A DNA stretch of 64,000 nt from an uncultured Collinsella sp. (GTDB taxonomy: Bacteria > Actinomycetota > Coriobacteriia > Coriobacteriales > Coriobacteriaceae): positions 1 to 64,000 of the forward strand of contig UQHQ01000006.1 of the NCBI GenBank assembly GCA_900540945.1, read 5' to 3'. Below are positions 34,718 through 44,947 of this stretch, one piece after another (positions within the stretch are counted from its first letter, which is position 1; every line of letters starts with the position of its first letter). A program made the position numbers and the translations under genes. The notes beneath the pieces were generated by a model that made no database searches, was not told the origin of the DNA, and worked only from the letters and a program-made list of their open reading frames with translations.

Positions 34718-35533
34718 TTAGCCGTGGCGGTACTCGGCGATGATGAAGTCGATATCGGTTTGGAGCGTGTCCAGGTTTGCCAGGCGCTCTTTGTCGGCAG
34801 GGCGCGTGCGGTAGTAGTACGGCGTCATCTGGAACACCGCCTCGATGTCCGCCTGGGTCCGAAGCGTAATATTCGCAGACACCCGCTGCGTTCCGACTAA
34901 CTCGAGCTCGGTAGTCTTCGGCAGCTTCTCATCGTTAAGGTACGGCGTGTCGTAGAGTACCTCCTTGAGCCCAAACAGATAACGGGCGCCCGGCACCACG
35001 GTGTAGAGCGAGCCCTCTGGCGCCAGCACGCGGGCAAACTCACGCTCGTTAAAGGGAGCGAAGAGCTCGGTCACCATATCGAAGGCGCCATCAGCCACGG
35101 GGATGTCCTTCATGTTGGCCACGAAGTAGGTCGCATCGCCGCGCTTGGCGGCAAGGCGTACCATCTCTTTGCCCAAATCAAACCCGTAAGCGTCCACGCC
35201 CTGCACCGCGCCCATGGCGCTGGTGTAGTAGCCCTCGCCACAGCAAATATCGAGCAGCGTCATGGGACAGTTCGTAGACGCGGCACGTCCAGACACCCGC
35301 TCGCGCACCAGCTCAACCATCGCATCGCGCAACGACGCGTAGTATCCACGGTTCAAAAAGTCACGACGGCTGCGTGCCTGCGACTTGGGATCGCCCATGG
35401 AGTCACCGCTCTTGGACGAGCGCAGCAGATATAGATAACCCTCGCGAGCACGGTCAAACCGGTGACCGCCCGCGCATGCAGCACCGCGCTCATTGTCCGC
35501 CAACGGCTCATGGCAAACGGGACACAACAACAT
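34718..35533 (-). CDS. rlmA: 23S rRNA (guanine-N1)-methyltransferase, RlmA family
   Basis: The 271-residue protein starts with a zinc ribbon (CPVCHEPL, C20, H24-like spacing in CAGGHRFDRAREGY) and continues with a SAM-methyltransferase domain (LLDICCGEGYYTSAM, VANMKDIPVADGAFDMV). This is the RlmA I/II family that methylates G745 or G748 of 23S rRNA; in some bacteria the product affects tylosin sensitivity. AAGGAG lies 5 nt before the ATG. Confidence 0.88.
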   Translation of the reverse strand: MLLCPVCHEPLADNERGAACAGGHRFDRAREGYLYLLRSSKSGDSMGDPKSQARSRRDFLNRGYYASLRDAMVELVRERVSGRAASTNCPMTLLDICCGEGYYTSAMGAVQGVDAYGFDLGKEMVRLAAKRGDATYFVANMKDIPVADGAFDMVTELFAPFNEREFARVLAPEGSLYTVVPGARYLFGLKEVLYDTPYLNDEKLPKTTELELVGTQRVSANITLRTQADIEAVFQMTPYYYRTRPADKERLANLDTLQTDIDFIIAEYRHG

Positions 35534-35589
35534 GGCAACTCCTTAGCGCGAACAACACAACGCCCACCATTGTCGCACGCCTTCCCCAC

Positions 35590-35649
35590 CTAGTCATTGG
35601 GGACGTTCTTAAATGACTAGTCGTTTAAGAACGTCCCCAATGACTAGTC
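35590..35649. repeat. GACTAGTC/AAGAACGTCCCC dispersed palindrome
   Basis: Two inverted copies of the unit AAGAACGTCCCCAATGACTAG meet around ATGACTAGTC. Other copies occur at 49,543-49,626 and 56,584-56,644. This one lies between divergent rlmA and a MATE gene. Confidence 0.85.
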
Positions 35650-35711
35650 GATTAGGAGTATCATCATCTGCGCAAATAAGCACGAAAGAGCATATTAGAG
35701 ATTGAGAGCAT

Positions 35712-37094
35712 ATGGCTGACACCGTATCTAAGCACATTGACATGACCACCGGCTCGCTGTGGCGCAATATCCCCCTGTTCGCCTTCCCCGTGGCCGCCAC
35801 GAGCATCTTGGAGCAGCTGTCGAACCTCATCGCCACGGTCATCATCGGTAACTTCTCGGGCGACCAGGGAACCCTCGCCATGGCAGCGGTCGGCTCCAAT
35901 GTTCCGCTTACCAGTCTTATGCTCAACCTGTTTATTGGCATGTCGCTTGGCTCCAACGTGGTCATCGCCAACGCCATCGGCCGCAACGATCAGAACATGG
36001 TCAAACGCGCCGTCCATACCTCGATTTTAATGGCGCTCGTGGGCTTTGTCGTCATCGCCCTGGGCGAGGTCTTTGCCGAGCCCATGCTCGCCGCGCTCAA
36101 CGTTCCCGCCGAGACCATGCCGCTCGCTTCACTCTACCTACGTGTCTTTTTGCTCAGCATGCCCTCGATTTTGCTCTACAACTTTGAGGCCGCGATTTTC
36201 CGCTCCGTCGGCATCACCCGCATGCCGCTGCAGGCGCTTGCCGTGTCCACCGTCCTCAACATTGGCCTGGACCTCATCTTTGTCCCCGTACTCCACTGGG
36301 GCGTCGCGGGCGTCGCCATCGCCACCGCCATCGCCTACACCGTCAGCGCCGCTACGCTCTTTATTCGCCTGCTCAAGACCGACTCCGTCGTCCGCGTCAC
36401 CCCGCGCGACCTGGCTATCGACCCCGTCGCCCTCAAGCGCATCGTCAAGATCGGACTGCCCGCCGGCATCCAAAGCGCTGTCTTTGCCGTCGCCAACATC
36501 ATCATCCAGTCTGCCATCAACAGCTTGGGCACCGAGGTCATGGCCGCCTCGAGCGCCGCCATGAGCCTGGAGTACGTGTGCTACAACCTGCTCAACAGCT
36601 TTAGCCAGGCTTGCACCACCTTTGTGGGACAAAACCACGGTGCCCGCCAGATCGACCGCTGCACCAAGACGCTCAAGGTCTGCCTGGTCGAAGGCGGCAT
36701 CGTTGCGCTCACCACGATTGTCGTCATTGTCGGCCTGGGGCGCGAGATCCTGTCGCTGTTCAACAGCGATCCCAACATCGTCTCGATCGGCTATATCCGC
36801 GTGTGTTCGATCTTCCCGGCGTACGCCTTTAGCATGTTCTACGAAAACATGTCCGGTTATCTGCGTGGCTTTGGCATCTCGCTCACGCCCGCCCTCATCA
36901 CCATGATCTGCGTCTGCGGCATCCGCTTCTATTGGGTGTTCTGCGTGTTCCCGCACTTCCGCACCTTTGCGAACATCATGATGGTCTACCCCATCAGCCT
37001 GGGCACCACGGCGTTCTTTATGGTCGTGGCGGTGCTACTCTGCCACCCGGCACGCACCTATCGCGCCACCCAAGCCAAAGCGACAGCCCGCTAA
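35712..37094 (+). CDS. MATE-family multidrug/toxin efflux transporter
   Basis: The 460-residue protein has twelve membrane segments in two halves and MATE family signatures (FAFPVAATSILEQLSNLIATVIIG and, in the second half, NSFSQACTTFVGQNHGARQ). It should export cationic compounds using a sodium or proton gradient. Substrate is unknown. No adjacent regulator is clearly tied to it; a LysR gene is convergent downstream. Confidence 0.9.
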   Translation: MADTVSKHIDMTTGSLWRNIPLFAFPVAATSILEQLSNLIATVIIGNFSGDQGTLAMAAVGSNVPLTSLMLNLFIGMSLGSNVVIANAIGRNDQNMVKRAVHTSILMALVGFVVIALGEVFAEPMLAALNVPAETMPLASLYLRVFLLSMPSILLYNFEAAIFRSVGITRMPLQALAVSTVLNIGLDLIFVPVLHWGVAGVAIATAIAYTVSAATLFIRLLKTDSVVRVTPRDLAIDPVALKRIVKIGLPAGIQSAVFAVANIIIQSAINSLGTEVMAASSAAMSLEYVCYNLLNSFSQACTTFVGQNHGARQIDRCTKTLKVCLVEGGIVALTTIVVIVGLGREILSLFNSDPNIVSIGYIRVCSIFPAYAFSMFYENMSGYLRGFGISLTPALITMICVCGIRFYWVFCVFPHFRTFANIMMVYPISLGTTAFFMVVAVLLCHPARTYRATQAKATAR

Positions 37095-37121
37095 ACACTG
37101 CACTCAACGCCACGCCAGTCA

Positions 37122-37988
37122 TTAATTGACAATATGCGAGCTCATATAGTCGATAAAACGCCTCGTGGCGATAGGCATGGTGTCCCAGCTACGCCAAGCT
37201 GCCACCACGTCGCGCGAGGGAGCATGCACGATGGGACGTACGCGAATATCGGCCCGCATACCCTCGACGGTACGGCGATAGAGCATACTCACGCCTAGGC
37301 CCTCCTCCACCATCGCCATGATGGTGTAGTCGTCGGTCACCTCACTCATCACGTGCGGCGACAGCCCGTGCGCCGCAAATGCATCGAGCACCAGACTCTG
37401 TTCGCCCTCATCCAGCAGCACAAACGGCTCGGACGCCAGGTCGGCGAGCGTCACCTTTTCCTTTGCCGTCAGCGGATGCGCGGTCGGCAACAATGCCACC
37501 AACTCGTCGTGATAGACCACACGCTTCTCGAGCCCTGCGGTAAACCCGCGCGCCGTAAAGCAAAAATCGACCACGCCGTCGTGCACCCACTGAGCGTTGC
37601 GCGTGTAATCGCCCTGCTTGAGGGTAAAGTGCACCCCCGGGTGCAGGGCCCCAAAATCGCGGATCACGCGCGGCAGCACGGTACGACTCACGTTGGTAAA
37701 CGTCGCGATGCGAATATCGGTCGACGAAAGCCCCAGCAGCTCCTGGCGCTTGCCCTCGAGCTCGGCCTCGGCGGTCACAATCTGGCGCAGGTACGGCAGA
37801 TATTGTTTACCGTCGCGCGTAAGCGACACACCCTGCTTGCCACGCTCGATAATCGTGGTGCCCAGCTCGCGCTCGAGCGCCTTGACGGCCTGGCTCACCG
37901 CACTTTGCGTATAGCCCAGCTCGTCCGCCGCGCCCTTAAGACTGCCGCGATCGACCACCATACAAACAATCTGATACCGCGATGCCAT
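37122..37988 (-). CDS. LysR family transcriptional regulator
   Basis: A 288-residue LysR regulator with HTH residues 1-58 (DRGSLKGAADELGYTQSAVSQAVKALE) and an effector domain. GGAGG lies 4 nt before the ATG. It is divergent from the EamA transporter at 38,147 and probably controls it. It is related in organisation to the LysR/EamA pair at 1,755-3,642. The effector is unknown. Confidence 0.9.
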   Translation of the reverse strand: MASRYQIVCMVVDRGSLKGAADELGYTQSAVSQAVKALERELGTTIIERGKQGVSLTRDGKQYLPYLRQIVTAEAELEGKRQELLGLSSTDIRIATFTNVSRTVLPRVIRDFGALHPGVHFTLKQGDYTRNAQWVHDGVVDFCFTARGFTAGLEKRVVYHDELVALLPTAHPLTAKEKVTLADLASEPFVLLDEGEQSLVLDAFAAHGLSPHVMSEVTDDYTIMAMVEEGLGVSMLYRRTVEGMRADIRVRPIVHAPSRDVVAAWRSWDTMPIATRRFIDYMSSHIVN

Positions 37989-38146
37989 CGTGCCTCCACA
38001 TCAATGCAGCCGTAAAACGTTTTGCCAACGCATTTCGCACCAACTTTAGCATTTCTTAATCTTACTGAAGATACATTCGCTTTACTACATCCACATCTGG
38101 GAGCAGAATCCTTTTTACGAAACCGTTCTGTAACAAAAGGAGCCCC

Positions 38147-39049
38147 ATGGACCGCAAAAAAGCAATCGCGCTCTCATTTTCCGTTCCCGTCGCATGGGGC
38201 TTTTCGTACCCCCTCATGAAGATCGGCATGGACAGCATGAACGCCACGAGCATCGTCGCGCTACGCTGCATCATCGCCTTTGTGGTCTGCCTGTCGCTCT
38301 TCCACAAGCACGCGTTGCGCATCAACCGCGACCTTATGGTCCGCGCCGCCATCATCGGCGCCATTATGGCAACCGAGCTCACCTGCATGTGCCTGGGCTC
38401 CAGCCTCACTTCTGCCTCCACTGCCGGCTTTTTGCAGAGCCTGACGGTCGTGATCGTGCCGTTTGCCAACGCCGCCCTGCTGCGCCGCGCCCCCGAACGC
38501 AAAGTGCTCGTCGGCACTGCCATCGTCACCTGCGGCATGTTGCTGCTCTCGGGCGCCGACTTCACCAGCCTGAACCCGGGCGCGCTCATCATGCTGCTCT
38601 CCGCCTTTGTCTACGCCGGACACATCATTGTCGCCAAGCGCTTTGTCGAAGAAGTCGACCCGCTGGCTCTGGGCGTTTGGCAGCTGGGCTTTGGCGGCTT
38701 GTTCTCGGGCGTCGCAGCATTCACCTTTGGCGGCTTCACGCTTCCCAGCACGCCGGGCGAGATCGTGGTCGTCGTCGCGCTCGCACTCATCTGCTCTGCC
38801 TACGGCTTTATCACCCAAACGCTCGTGCAGCCCCACGTGCCTGCCGAGACCACCGGCTTCGCTTTCTCGCTCGAGCCGGTCTGCTCTGCCGTCTTTTCGT
38901 TCTTCCTGGTCGGCGAGGTCCTGAACCCCATCGCCTTCTTTGGCGCCACCCTCATCCTCACCGGCGTCATGGTGGCAACCGTCGAGCTTCCGCGCCTCCG
39001 TGCACATGGACAGGCCCGTATGGCAGGAGCGCCCGAGCGCGTCTCGTAG
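38147..39049 (+). CDS. EamA/DMT-family transporter
   Basis: A 300-residue, ten-segment membrane protein with two EamA repeats (AWGFSYPLMKIGMDSMNAT in the first half, GEVLNPIAFFGATLILTG in the second). AAGGAG lies 4 nt before the ATG. It sits next to a divergent LysR regulator. It probably exports a metabolite that the LysR protein senses, by analogy with such pairs. Confidence 0.88.
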   Translation: MDRKKAIALSFSVPVAWGFSYPLMKIGMDSMNATSIVALRCIIAFVVCLSLFHKHALRINRDLMVRAAIIGAIMATELTCMCLGSSLTSASTAGFLQSLTVVIVPFANAALLRRAPERKVLVGTAIVTCGMLLLSGADFTSLNPGALIMLLSAFVYAGHIIVAKRFVEEVDPLALGVWQLGFGGLFSGVAAFTFGGFTLPSTPGEIVVVVALALICSAYGFITQTLVQPHVPAETTGFAFSLEPVCSAVFSFFLVGEVLNPIAFFGATLILTGVMVATVELPRLRAHGQARMAGAPERVS

Positions 39050-39137
39050 ACCCCGTTCTTCATACAGCCGTGTCATAAAGGCAACCGGTGCGCCTTTACA
39101 ATAGATGCCAACAGAGCATCTACCATAAAGGAGCCCC

Positions 39138-39863
39138 ATGGACACCGCAACCCGCGACCACAACATAGCAACTTGGTTGGGCGATGCGCCGCAGCCGGTA
39201 CGTGACACTACGAACCAGCTGCTCGAGCGCATCGCCCTTTTGCGTGCCGAGCAAACCATCTACCCGGCACAAGACGACATCCTCAATGCCCTCGCCTACA
39301 CGCCGGCCGACCAGGTCAAGGTTGTCATCTTGGGTCAAGACCCCTATCACGGACCCAACCAGGCAATGGGGCTGTCGTTCTCGGTCCCCGCGACGCAAAC
39401 CAAGTTGCCGCCGAGCCTGCGCAACATCTATAAGGAGCTCAAAGCCGATTTGGGCTGCCCCATTCCCGCCACGGGAGACCTAACCCCATGGGCACAACAG
39501 GGCGTCCTGCTCCTCAACACTACGCTCACCGTGCGCGAGCATGCCGCGAACTCGCACGCCAAGCTGGGCTGGAGCACGCTCACCGACTACGTTATCGAAC
39601 GCTGCTGCCAGCTGCCCCAGCCGGTAGTCTTTTTGGCATGGGGCCGCTTTGCCCAGCAGATGGTCGAAGGCAAGCTCGCCGCAATCGGCGCGGGCAAGGC
39701 AACCGGCAAGTTCTGCCTGGCCTCTACGCACCCCTCGCCGCTTTCGGCCAACCGTGCCACGGCAGAACTCCCCGCTTTTATGGGGTCGCGCCCCTTCTCC
39801 GCTGCCAATCGGCTACTCGAACAGCACGGCTCGACCCCCGTCAACTGGACTTGCCTCAGCTAA
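39138..39863 (+). CDS. ung: Uracil-DNA glycosylase
   Basis: Ung removes uracil from DNA. The 241-residue protein carries the family-1 water-activating motif GQDPYHG at residues 66-72 (D68), the proline-rich loop LPPSLRNIYKEL, LLNTTLTV, and the minor-groove loop HPSPLSANR near the C-terminus. All catalytic residues are present. AAGGAG is 4 nt upstream of the ATG. Confidence 0.97.
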   Translation: MDTATRDHNIATWLGDAPQPVRDTTNQLLERIALLRAEQTIYPAQDDILNALAYTPADQVKVVILGQDPYHGPNQAMGLSFSVPATQTKLPPSLRNIYKELKADLGCPIPATGDLTPWAQQGVLLLNTTLTVREHAANSHAKLGWSTLTDYVIERCCQLPQPVVFLAWGRFAQQMVEGKLAAIGAGKATGKFCLASTHPSPLSANRATAELPAFMGSRPFSAANRLLEQHGSTPVNWTCLS

Positions 39864-39876
39864 AAATCGATACATC

Positions 39877-39912
39877 AAAAACGCGCCCGACGGCTTTCCA
39901 TCGGGCGCGTTT
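39877..39912. terminator. Bidirectional terminator between ung and the SDR gene
   Basis: AAACGCGCCCGA and TCGGGCGCGTTT form a 12-bp perfect stem with a 10-base loop between convergent genes. Confidence 0.88.
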
Positions 39913-39913
39913 C

Positions 39914-40594
39914 CTATTCGGGCCAAATAAATTGTGTGCGGCCGGCCTCGCCGCCATCGATCAGCAGGCTCTGCCCGGTCATAAACCGGTTGGTCACGCC
40001 CACAAAGTAGATCCACTCGGCGATCTCTTGGGCGGTGGCCCAGCGTTTAAGCGGCGTGAGCTCCATAATCTGGTTCCACAGGTGTTCGTCTTCCATCACG
40101 CAACGGTTGAGCGGCGTGATAACGCCGCCCGGGTCCACACTGTTGGCGATGGCCTGCGGTGCCAGGCGGTTTGCAAGGTTCTTGGTGTAGGCGATAACGC
40201 CGCCCTTGCTGGCAGCATAGGCGGGAAACTCCGATCCCGTATGTCCGCTCGCCGACCCCACGTTGACCACGGATTTGATAGCCAGTGTCGGCTTGGCGGC
40301 AAGCCCCTCCCCCACAAAGGCGTAGTGCTCGGTCACGTTGATGGTGCCACGCAGGTTGGCAGCAATATCGTCGGCCGAATCCTGCGTACCGGCAACGTTC
40401 ACGATTACCTGGGGTTCAAGATCGCCTGGAAACGAGTCCGGCTCGCGTACATCAACGATCAGATGGCGGTAGCGCTCGTGTTCGATCGCCGCCGGCAGCA
40501 GATCAAAGCCCACGACCTCGTGGCCCTCGTCCAAAAAGCGCTGCACGCACGCGGCTCCGATACCGCCCGAAGCGCCCGTGATCAAAACCCGCAT
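39914..40594 (-). CDS. Short-chain dehydrogenase/reductase
   Basis: The 226-residue classical SDR has TGASGGIG (residues 6-13) for NAD(P) binding, NVAG at 66-69, and the catalytic S114/S116, Y126 and K130 (YAASK). It resembles the coniferyl alcohol/3-alpha-hydroxysteroid dehydrogenase group in having a short core without the usual middle helices. A steroid or bile acid substrate is possible in a gut organism but is not shown. It starts 10 nt after the VUT transporter stop, so the two are likely co-transcribed. Confidence 0.85.
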   Translation of the reverse strand: MRVLITGASGGIGAACVQRFLDEGHEVVGFDLLPAAIEHERYRHLIVDVREPDSFPGDLEPQVIVNVAGTQDSADDIAANLRGTINVTEHYAFVGEGLAAKPTLAIKSVVNVGSASGHTGSEFPAYAASKGGVIAYTKNLANRLAPQAIANSVDPGGVITPLNRCVMEDEHLWNQIMELTPLKRWATAQEIAEWIYFVGVTNRFMTGQSLLIDGGEAGRTQFIWPE

Positions 40595-40603
40595 ACTTGC
40601 TCC

Positions 40604-41326
40604 TTAGGCGGTTGCGTGGCGCTCGAGGTACTCGGCGCCCACATTCTCACGCTCCCAGCCACGCACGACCTTGTAGCCCACGGGGCTCAGGAAGACCTCG
40701 CACAGCAGCTCGGCAACAGCGCCGGTCAGCGAGCACATAAGGACCTGTACCCACGTCCAGCCAAAGAACGTGTGGCTCACCACAATGGCAAAGACCAGGT
40801 TGTCGATAAACTGGCCAACACCCGTGGACACATAGGAGCGGAAGGCGAAGCTCGCAAAATTATTCTTTTTGAGCATGCGGCCGAGCGACTGGTTGAGCGT
40901 GGAGTTAACCACGGCAGAGACGAGCATTGCCAGCGAAGAGCCCAGCACCACGTACCAGGTGCCACCGATGGTAGCGTTAAGGGCAGTGTTAACCTCGATC
41001 ATGCCCGTGTCGTAGTAGGCGCCCCACATACCGGGCGTGAGCGAGCATGCCCAAAAGCACAGGCTCACGGCCAGGTTGACCAGCAGCGCGAGGATAGAGA
41101 TTTTGATGGATGCCTTGGCGCCAAAGCGTTTGCAGATCATGTCCTGGCACAAAAACGAAACCCAGCTCACCACAAAGCCGCAATCGAGTGCCAGATACGG
41201 CAGGCTGATGAGCTCTTTGTTGGCCAGCAGGTTCATCATGATGACACTCACGAAAAACAGCGAAACCGTTGCCGCGGGAATGCTCCGCAACAGGACCTTG
41301 TAGTCCTCCATGACCTTCTTGATCAT
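40604..41326 (-). CDS. VUT-family (YhhQ-like) membrane transporter
   Basis: The 240-residue protein has six to seven hydrophobic segments and VUT family features (NLLANKEL near the start, VSFLCQDMICKRFGAKAS, STGVGQFIDNLVF). YhhQ-type members import queuosine precursors; the assignment here is by family only. AAAGGAG precedes the ATG. No preQ1 riboswitch could be recognised in the 155-bp leader. Confidence 0.75.
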   Translation of the reverse strand: MIKKVMEDYKVLLRSIPAATVSLFFVSVIMMNLLANKELISLPYLALDCGFVVSWVSFLCQDMICKRFGAKASIKISILALLVNLAVSLCFWACSLTPGMWGAYYDTGMIEVNTALNATIGGTWYVVLGSSLAMLVSAVVNSTLNQSLGRMLKKNNFASFAFRSYVSTGVGQFIDNLVFAIVVSHTFFGWTWVQVLMCSLTGAVAELLCEVFLSPVGYKVVRGWERENVGAEYLERHATA

Positions 41327-41446
41327 TATGTACTCCTTTGGTTTTAGGTTTAACGAGCAGGATATCGGACCCGAACTGCTCGGACGCCCCGGTCTTGAGA
41401 CGACGGTGGGTATGATAGCCGCTCACACGGCATCAGGCAAGCAAAC

Positions 41447-41476
41447 GGCGCGGCAGCCCCGCAGGGCCACCGCGCC
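41447..41476 (-). terminator. GC-rich hairpin after prfC
   Basis: GGCGCGG / CCGCGCC with an inner GCCC / GGGC helix lies just past the stop of prfC on the minus strand, followed by GTTTG. Confidence 0.55.
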
Positions 41477-41482
41477 GATGCG

Positions 41483-43096
<1,614 letters not shown>

Positions 43097-43241
43097 GCGG
43101 ATCCTTTCTTGCATTGAGTGCATTACGTCGTTGTAACCGCACTATTGTAGCCGCGAAATCTCGCTCTAGGGCGCCTATCAGGACAAATTCATCAGTCAGA
43201 ACGTGAACGGCTAGTTATCGAAAGTATTCTGCAGCAGACTG

Positions 43242-43535
43242 TCTCAATCTGTAACAGCAGAGCTTATTTGCCCCCCTATCTGTTACAGATTGAGACAAAC
43301 GAACTTGTCCGCCGGCACAATCTCAATCTGTAACACCTGGCCGCCCAAATTGGGTCTAGCTGTTACAAATCGAGATAAACGGAAAGGCAGGCAGCCAATG
43401 TCTCGTTCTGTAACATCTAGCCGCGCAAATCGACTCTTACTGTTACAGATTGAGACAAATAGGCAGGCGGGAAAATAACATCTCAATCTGTAACAGCTGG
43501 CGACCAAAAACGGACCCAGATGTTACAGATTGAGA
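43242..43535. repeat. Array of eight 15-bp motifs in alternating orientation every 40 bp
   Basis: The 15-mer TCTCAATCTGTAACA and its reverse complement alternate at 43,242, 43,281, 43,321, 43,361, 43,401, 43,441, 43,481 and 43,521. Five of eight copies beyond the first match exactly and the others differ at one or two bases. Each forward/reverse pair forms a 15-17-bp stem around a 24-25-nt loop; pairs are separated by 25 nt. The loops and spacers are much less conserved than the arms but still resemble each other. No protein-coding gene is credible here. The array fills most of the gene-free region between prfC and the GntR gene (43,097-43,661). Confidence 0.9.
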
Positions 43536-43600
43536 TTGTTTTGGAGCAAGCGCGGCGCCGATGGTCTATTCCACATTTAGCTCTTGCATAACTGTGCATA

Positions 43601-43634
43601 GTGTATATATACTGTGCTTACCGGTTATATACAC
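43601..43634. promoter_or_regulatory. Inverted repeat, likely GntR (YtrA-type) operator
   Basis: GTGTATATAT at 43,601-43,610 and TTATATACAC at 43,625-43,634 form an inverted repeat (nine bases match) 27 bp before the GntR gene. YtrA-type repressors often bind such sites in their own promoters. Confidence 0.6.
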
Positions 43635-43661
43635 GTGTAGCCCAACAGCTAAGGAGCCGCT

Positions 43662-44042
43662 GTGGACATCATCCTATCCAATTCGAGCGATAAGCCCATC
43701 TACGAACAGATATCCTCGCAGGTCAAAGCTCAAATCCTTTCGGGCACACTCACTGCGGGAGCCAAACTCCCCAGCATCCGTACACTCGCGAGCGATCTTG
43801 GCGTGAGCGTCATCACCACCAAGCGCGCCTACGCCGACCTGGAGCAGCTCGGGTTTATCTGCACCGTGCAGGGCAAGGGCTGCTTTGTCACCGAGGGCAA
43901 CCAGGAGCTCTTGCGCGAAAACCAGCTCTGCCATATCGAAGAGCTGCTTGCGAAAGCGGCAAGCCAAGCCGAAGCCTTGGGCGTCACGCGCGACAAGCTG
44001 CACGAAATGCTCGACCTCGTGGCCCCCGAAACCATGCAGTAG
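43662..44042 (+). CDS. GntR family (YtrA subfamily) transcriptional regulator
   Basis: The 126-residue protein has a GntR winged HTH (residues 8-75: PIYEQISSQVKAQILSGTL, LPSIRTLASDLGVS, TTKRAYADLEQLGF) and only a short C-terminal helical tail, typical of the YtrA group that controls ABC transporter operons. The start is GTG with AAGGAG 5 nt upstream. An ABC ATPase and a permease gene follow directly. Confidence 0.92.
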   Translation: MDIILSNSSDKPIYEQISSQVKAQILSGTLTAGAKLPSIRTLASDLGVSVITTKRAYADLEQLGFICTVQGKGCFVTEGNQELLRENQLCHIEELLAKAASQAEALGVTRDKLHEMLDLVAPETMQ

Positions 44043-44065
44043 CCATCTGCAAGAAAGGCTATACC

Positions 44066-44947
44066 ATGCAAAACCTTTTAGAACTCAAAGGTATCTCGCG
44101 CCGTGTGAGCGACCGTTTTTCGCTGCGTGATGTCACACTCGCTGTGGAGCCCGGCCAGATTGTCGGCTTTGTGGGTGCCAACGGCGCCGGCAAAACCACG
44201 ACGATTCGAGCCGCGCTCGGGCTTATAAAGCTCGATGCCGGCGAGGTGCACCTGTTTGGGCAGCGCTGTGGCGCCGACGCGCCCGATGAGTCGCAACGCC
44301 ATCTACGCTCCCGCGTCGGTCTTGTCCTGGACATGTGCCCCTTCCCCTCCACGCTCAAGGTGGGCCAGATCGAGTCGCTCGTAGGCCCGGCATACCCCAC
44401 GTGGGACCGCGAAACGTTCGCCGGATTCATCAACCGATTTGGCCTCGATCCCAAGACAAAGGTCAAGGATCTCTCCCGCGGCATGGGCATGAAACTGCAG
44501 CTTGCCTGTGCGCTCAGCCACAATGCCAAGCTGCTCGTTTTGGACGAAGCCACCGCGGGCCTCGATCCCATGGCGCGCGAGGAACTGCTCGATGAGCTGC
44601 TTGCCTTTGTCGCCGACGGTCAGCACAGCGTGCTGCTCTCGAGCCACATTACGTCCGACCTCGATCGCGCCGCCGACCGCGTTATCTGCATCGATGCTGG
44701 CTCGATTATTTTTGACCTGCCGCGCGAGGACATTACCGACCGAGCCGGCATCGCCCACTGCACCCAAGCACAGGCCGCCGAGCTTATGGCTGGCGTCGAA
44801 GGTGCCCGTGCCGCCCGCCACGCCTACAGCGTGGACGTACTCGTGCCCAACCGTCGCGAAACGCTCGAGGCCTTCCCAGAGATTCCCTGCGATCGGACAA
44901 CCATTGATGACTATCTTTGCCTCATGCTGAAAGGGGCTTCGAAATGA
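44066..44947 (+). CDS. ABC transporter ATP-binding protein
   Basis: The 293-residue ATPase has Walker A GANGAGKTT, an ABC signature LSRGMGMKLQ (degenerate at its second half), Walker B LLVLDEATAGLD and the switch histidine in LLSSHIT. It resembles YtrB-type exporters. It lies 23 nt after gntR, and its stop overlaps the start of the permease gene (ATGA), so all three genes form one operon repressed by the GntR protein. Confidence 0.92.
   Translation: MQNLLELKGISRRVSDRFSLRDVTLAVEPGQIVGFVGANGAGKTTTIRAALGLIKLDAGEVHLFGQRCGADAPDESQRHLRSRVGLVLDMCPFPSTLKVGQIESLVGPAYPTWDRETFAGFINRFGLDPKTKVKDLSRGMGMKLQLACALSHNAKLLVLDEATAGLDPMAREELLDELLAFVADGQHSVLLSSHITSDLDRAADRVICIDAGSIIFDLPREDITDRAGIAHCTQAQAAELMAGVEGARAARHAYSVDVLVPNRRETLEAFPEIPCDRTTIDDYLCLMLKGASK

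Noticed and set aside
39914..40594. 7-beta-hydroxysteroid dehydrogenase of the Collinsella type
   Set aside because: The sequence lacks the features remembered for that enzyme; only general SDR motifs are present.
39488..41347. 619-codon frame opposite the SDR and VUT genes
   Set aside because: It runs through ung, a terminator and two well-supported minus-strand genes; compositionally a shadow.
41327..41482. Possible preQ1 riboswitch before the VUT transporter
   Set aside because: No preQ1 class I or II consensus could be matched.
43283..43507. Reading frames on both strands across the alternating repeat array (74 and 62 codons)
   Set aside because: They lie over the repeats, have no ribosome site, and their sequence only reflects the repeated motif.
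43242..43535. CRISPR array
   Set aside because: Repeats alternate in orientation, are only 15 bp, the separating segments resemble each other, and there are no cas genes in the window.
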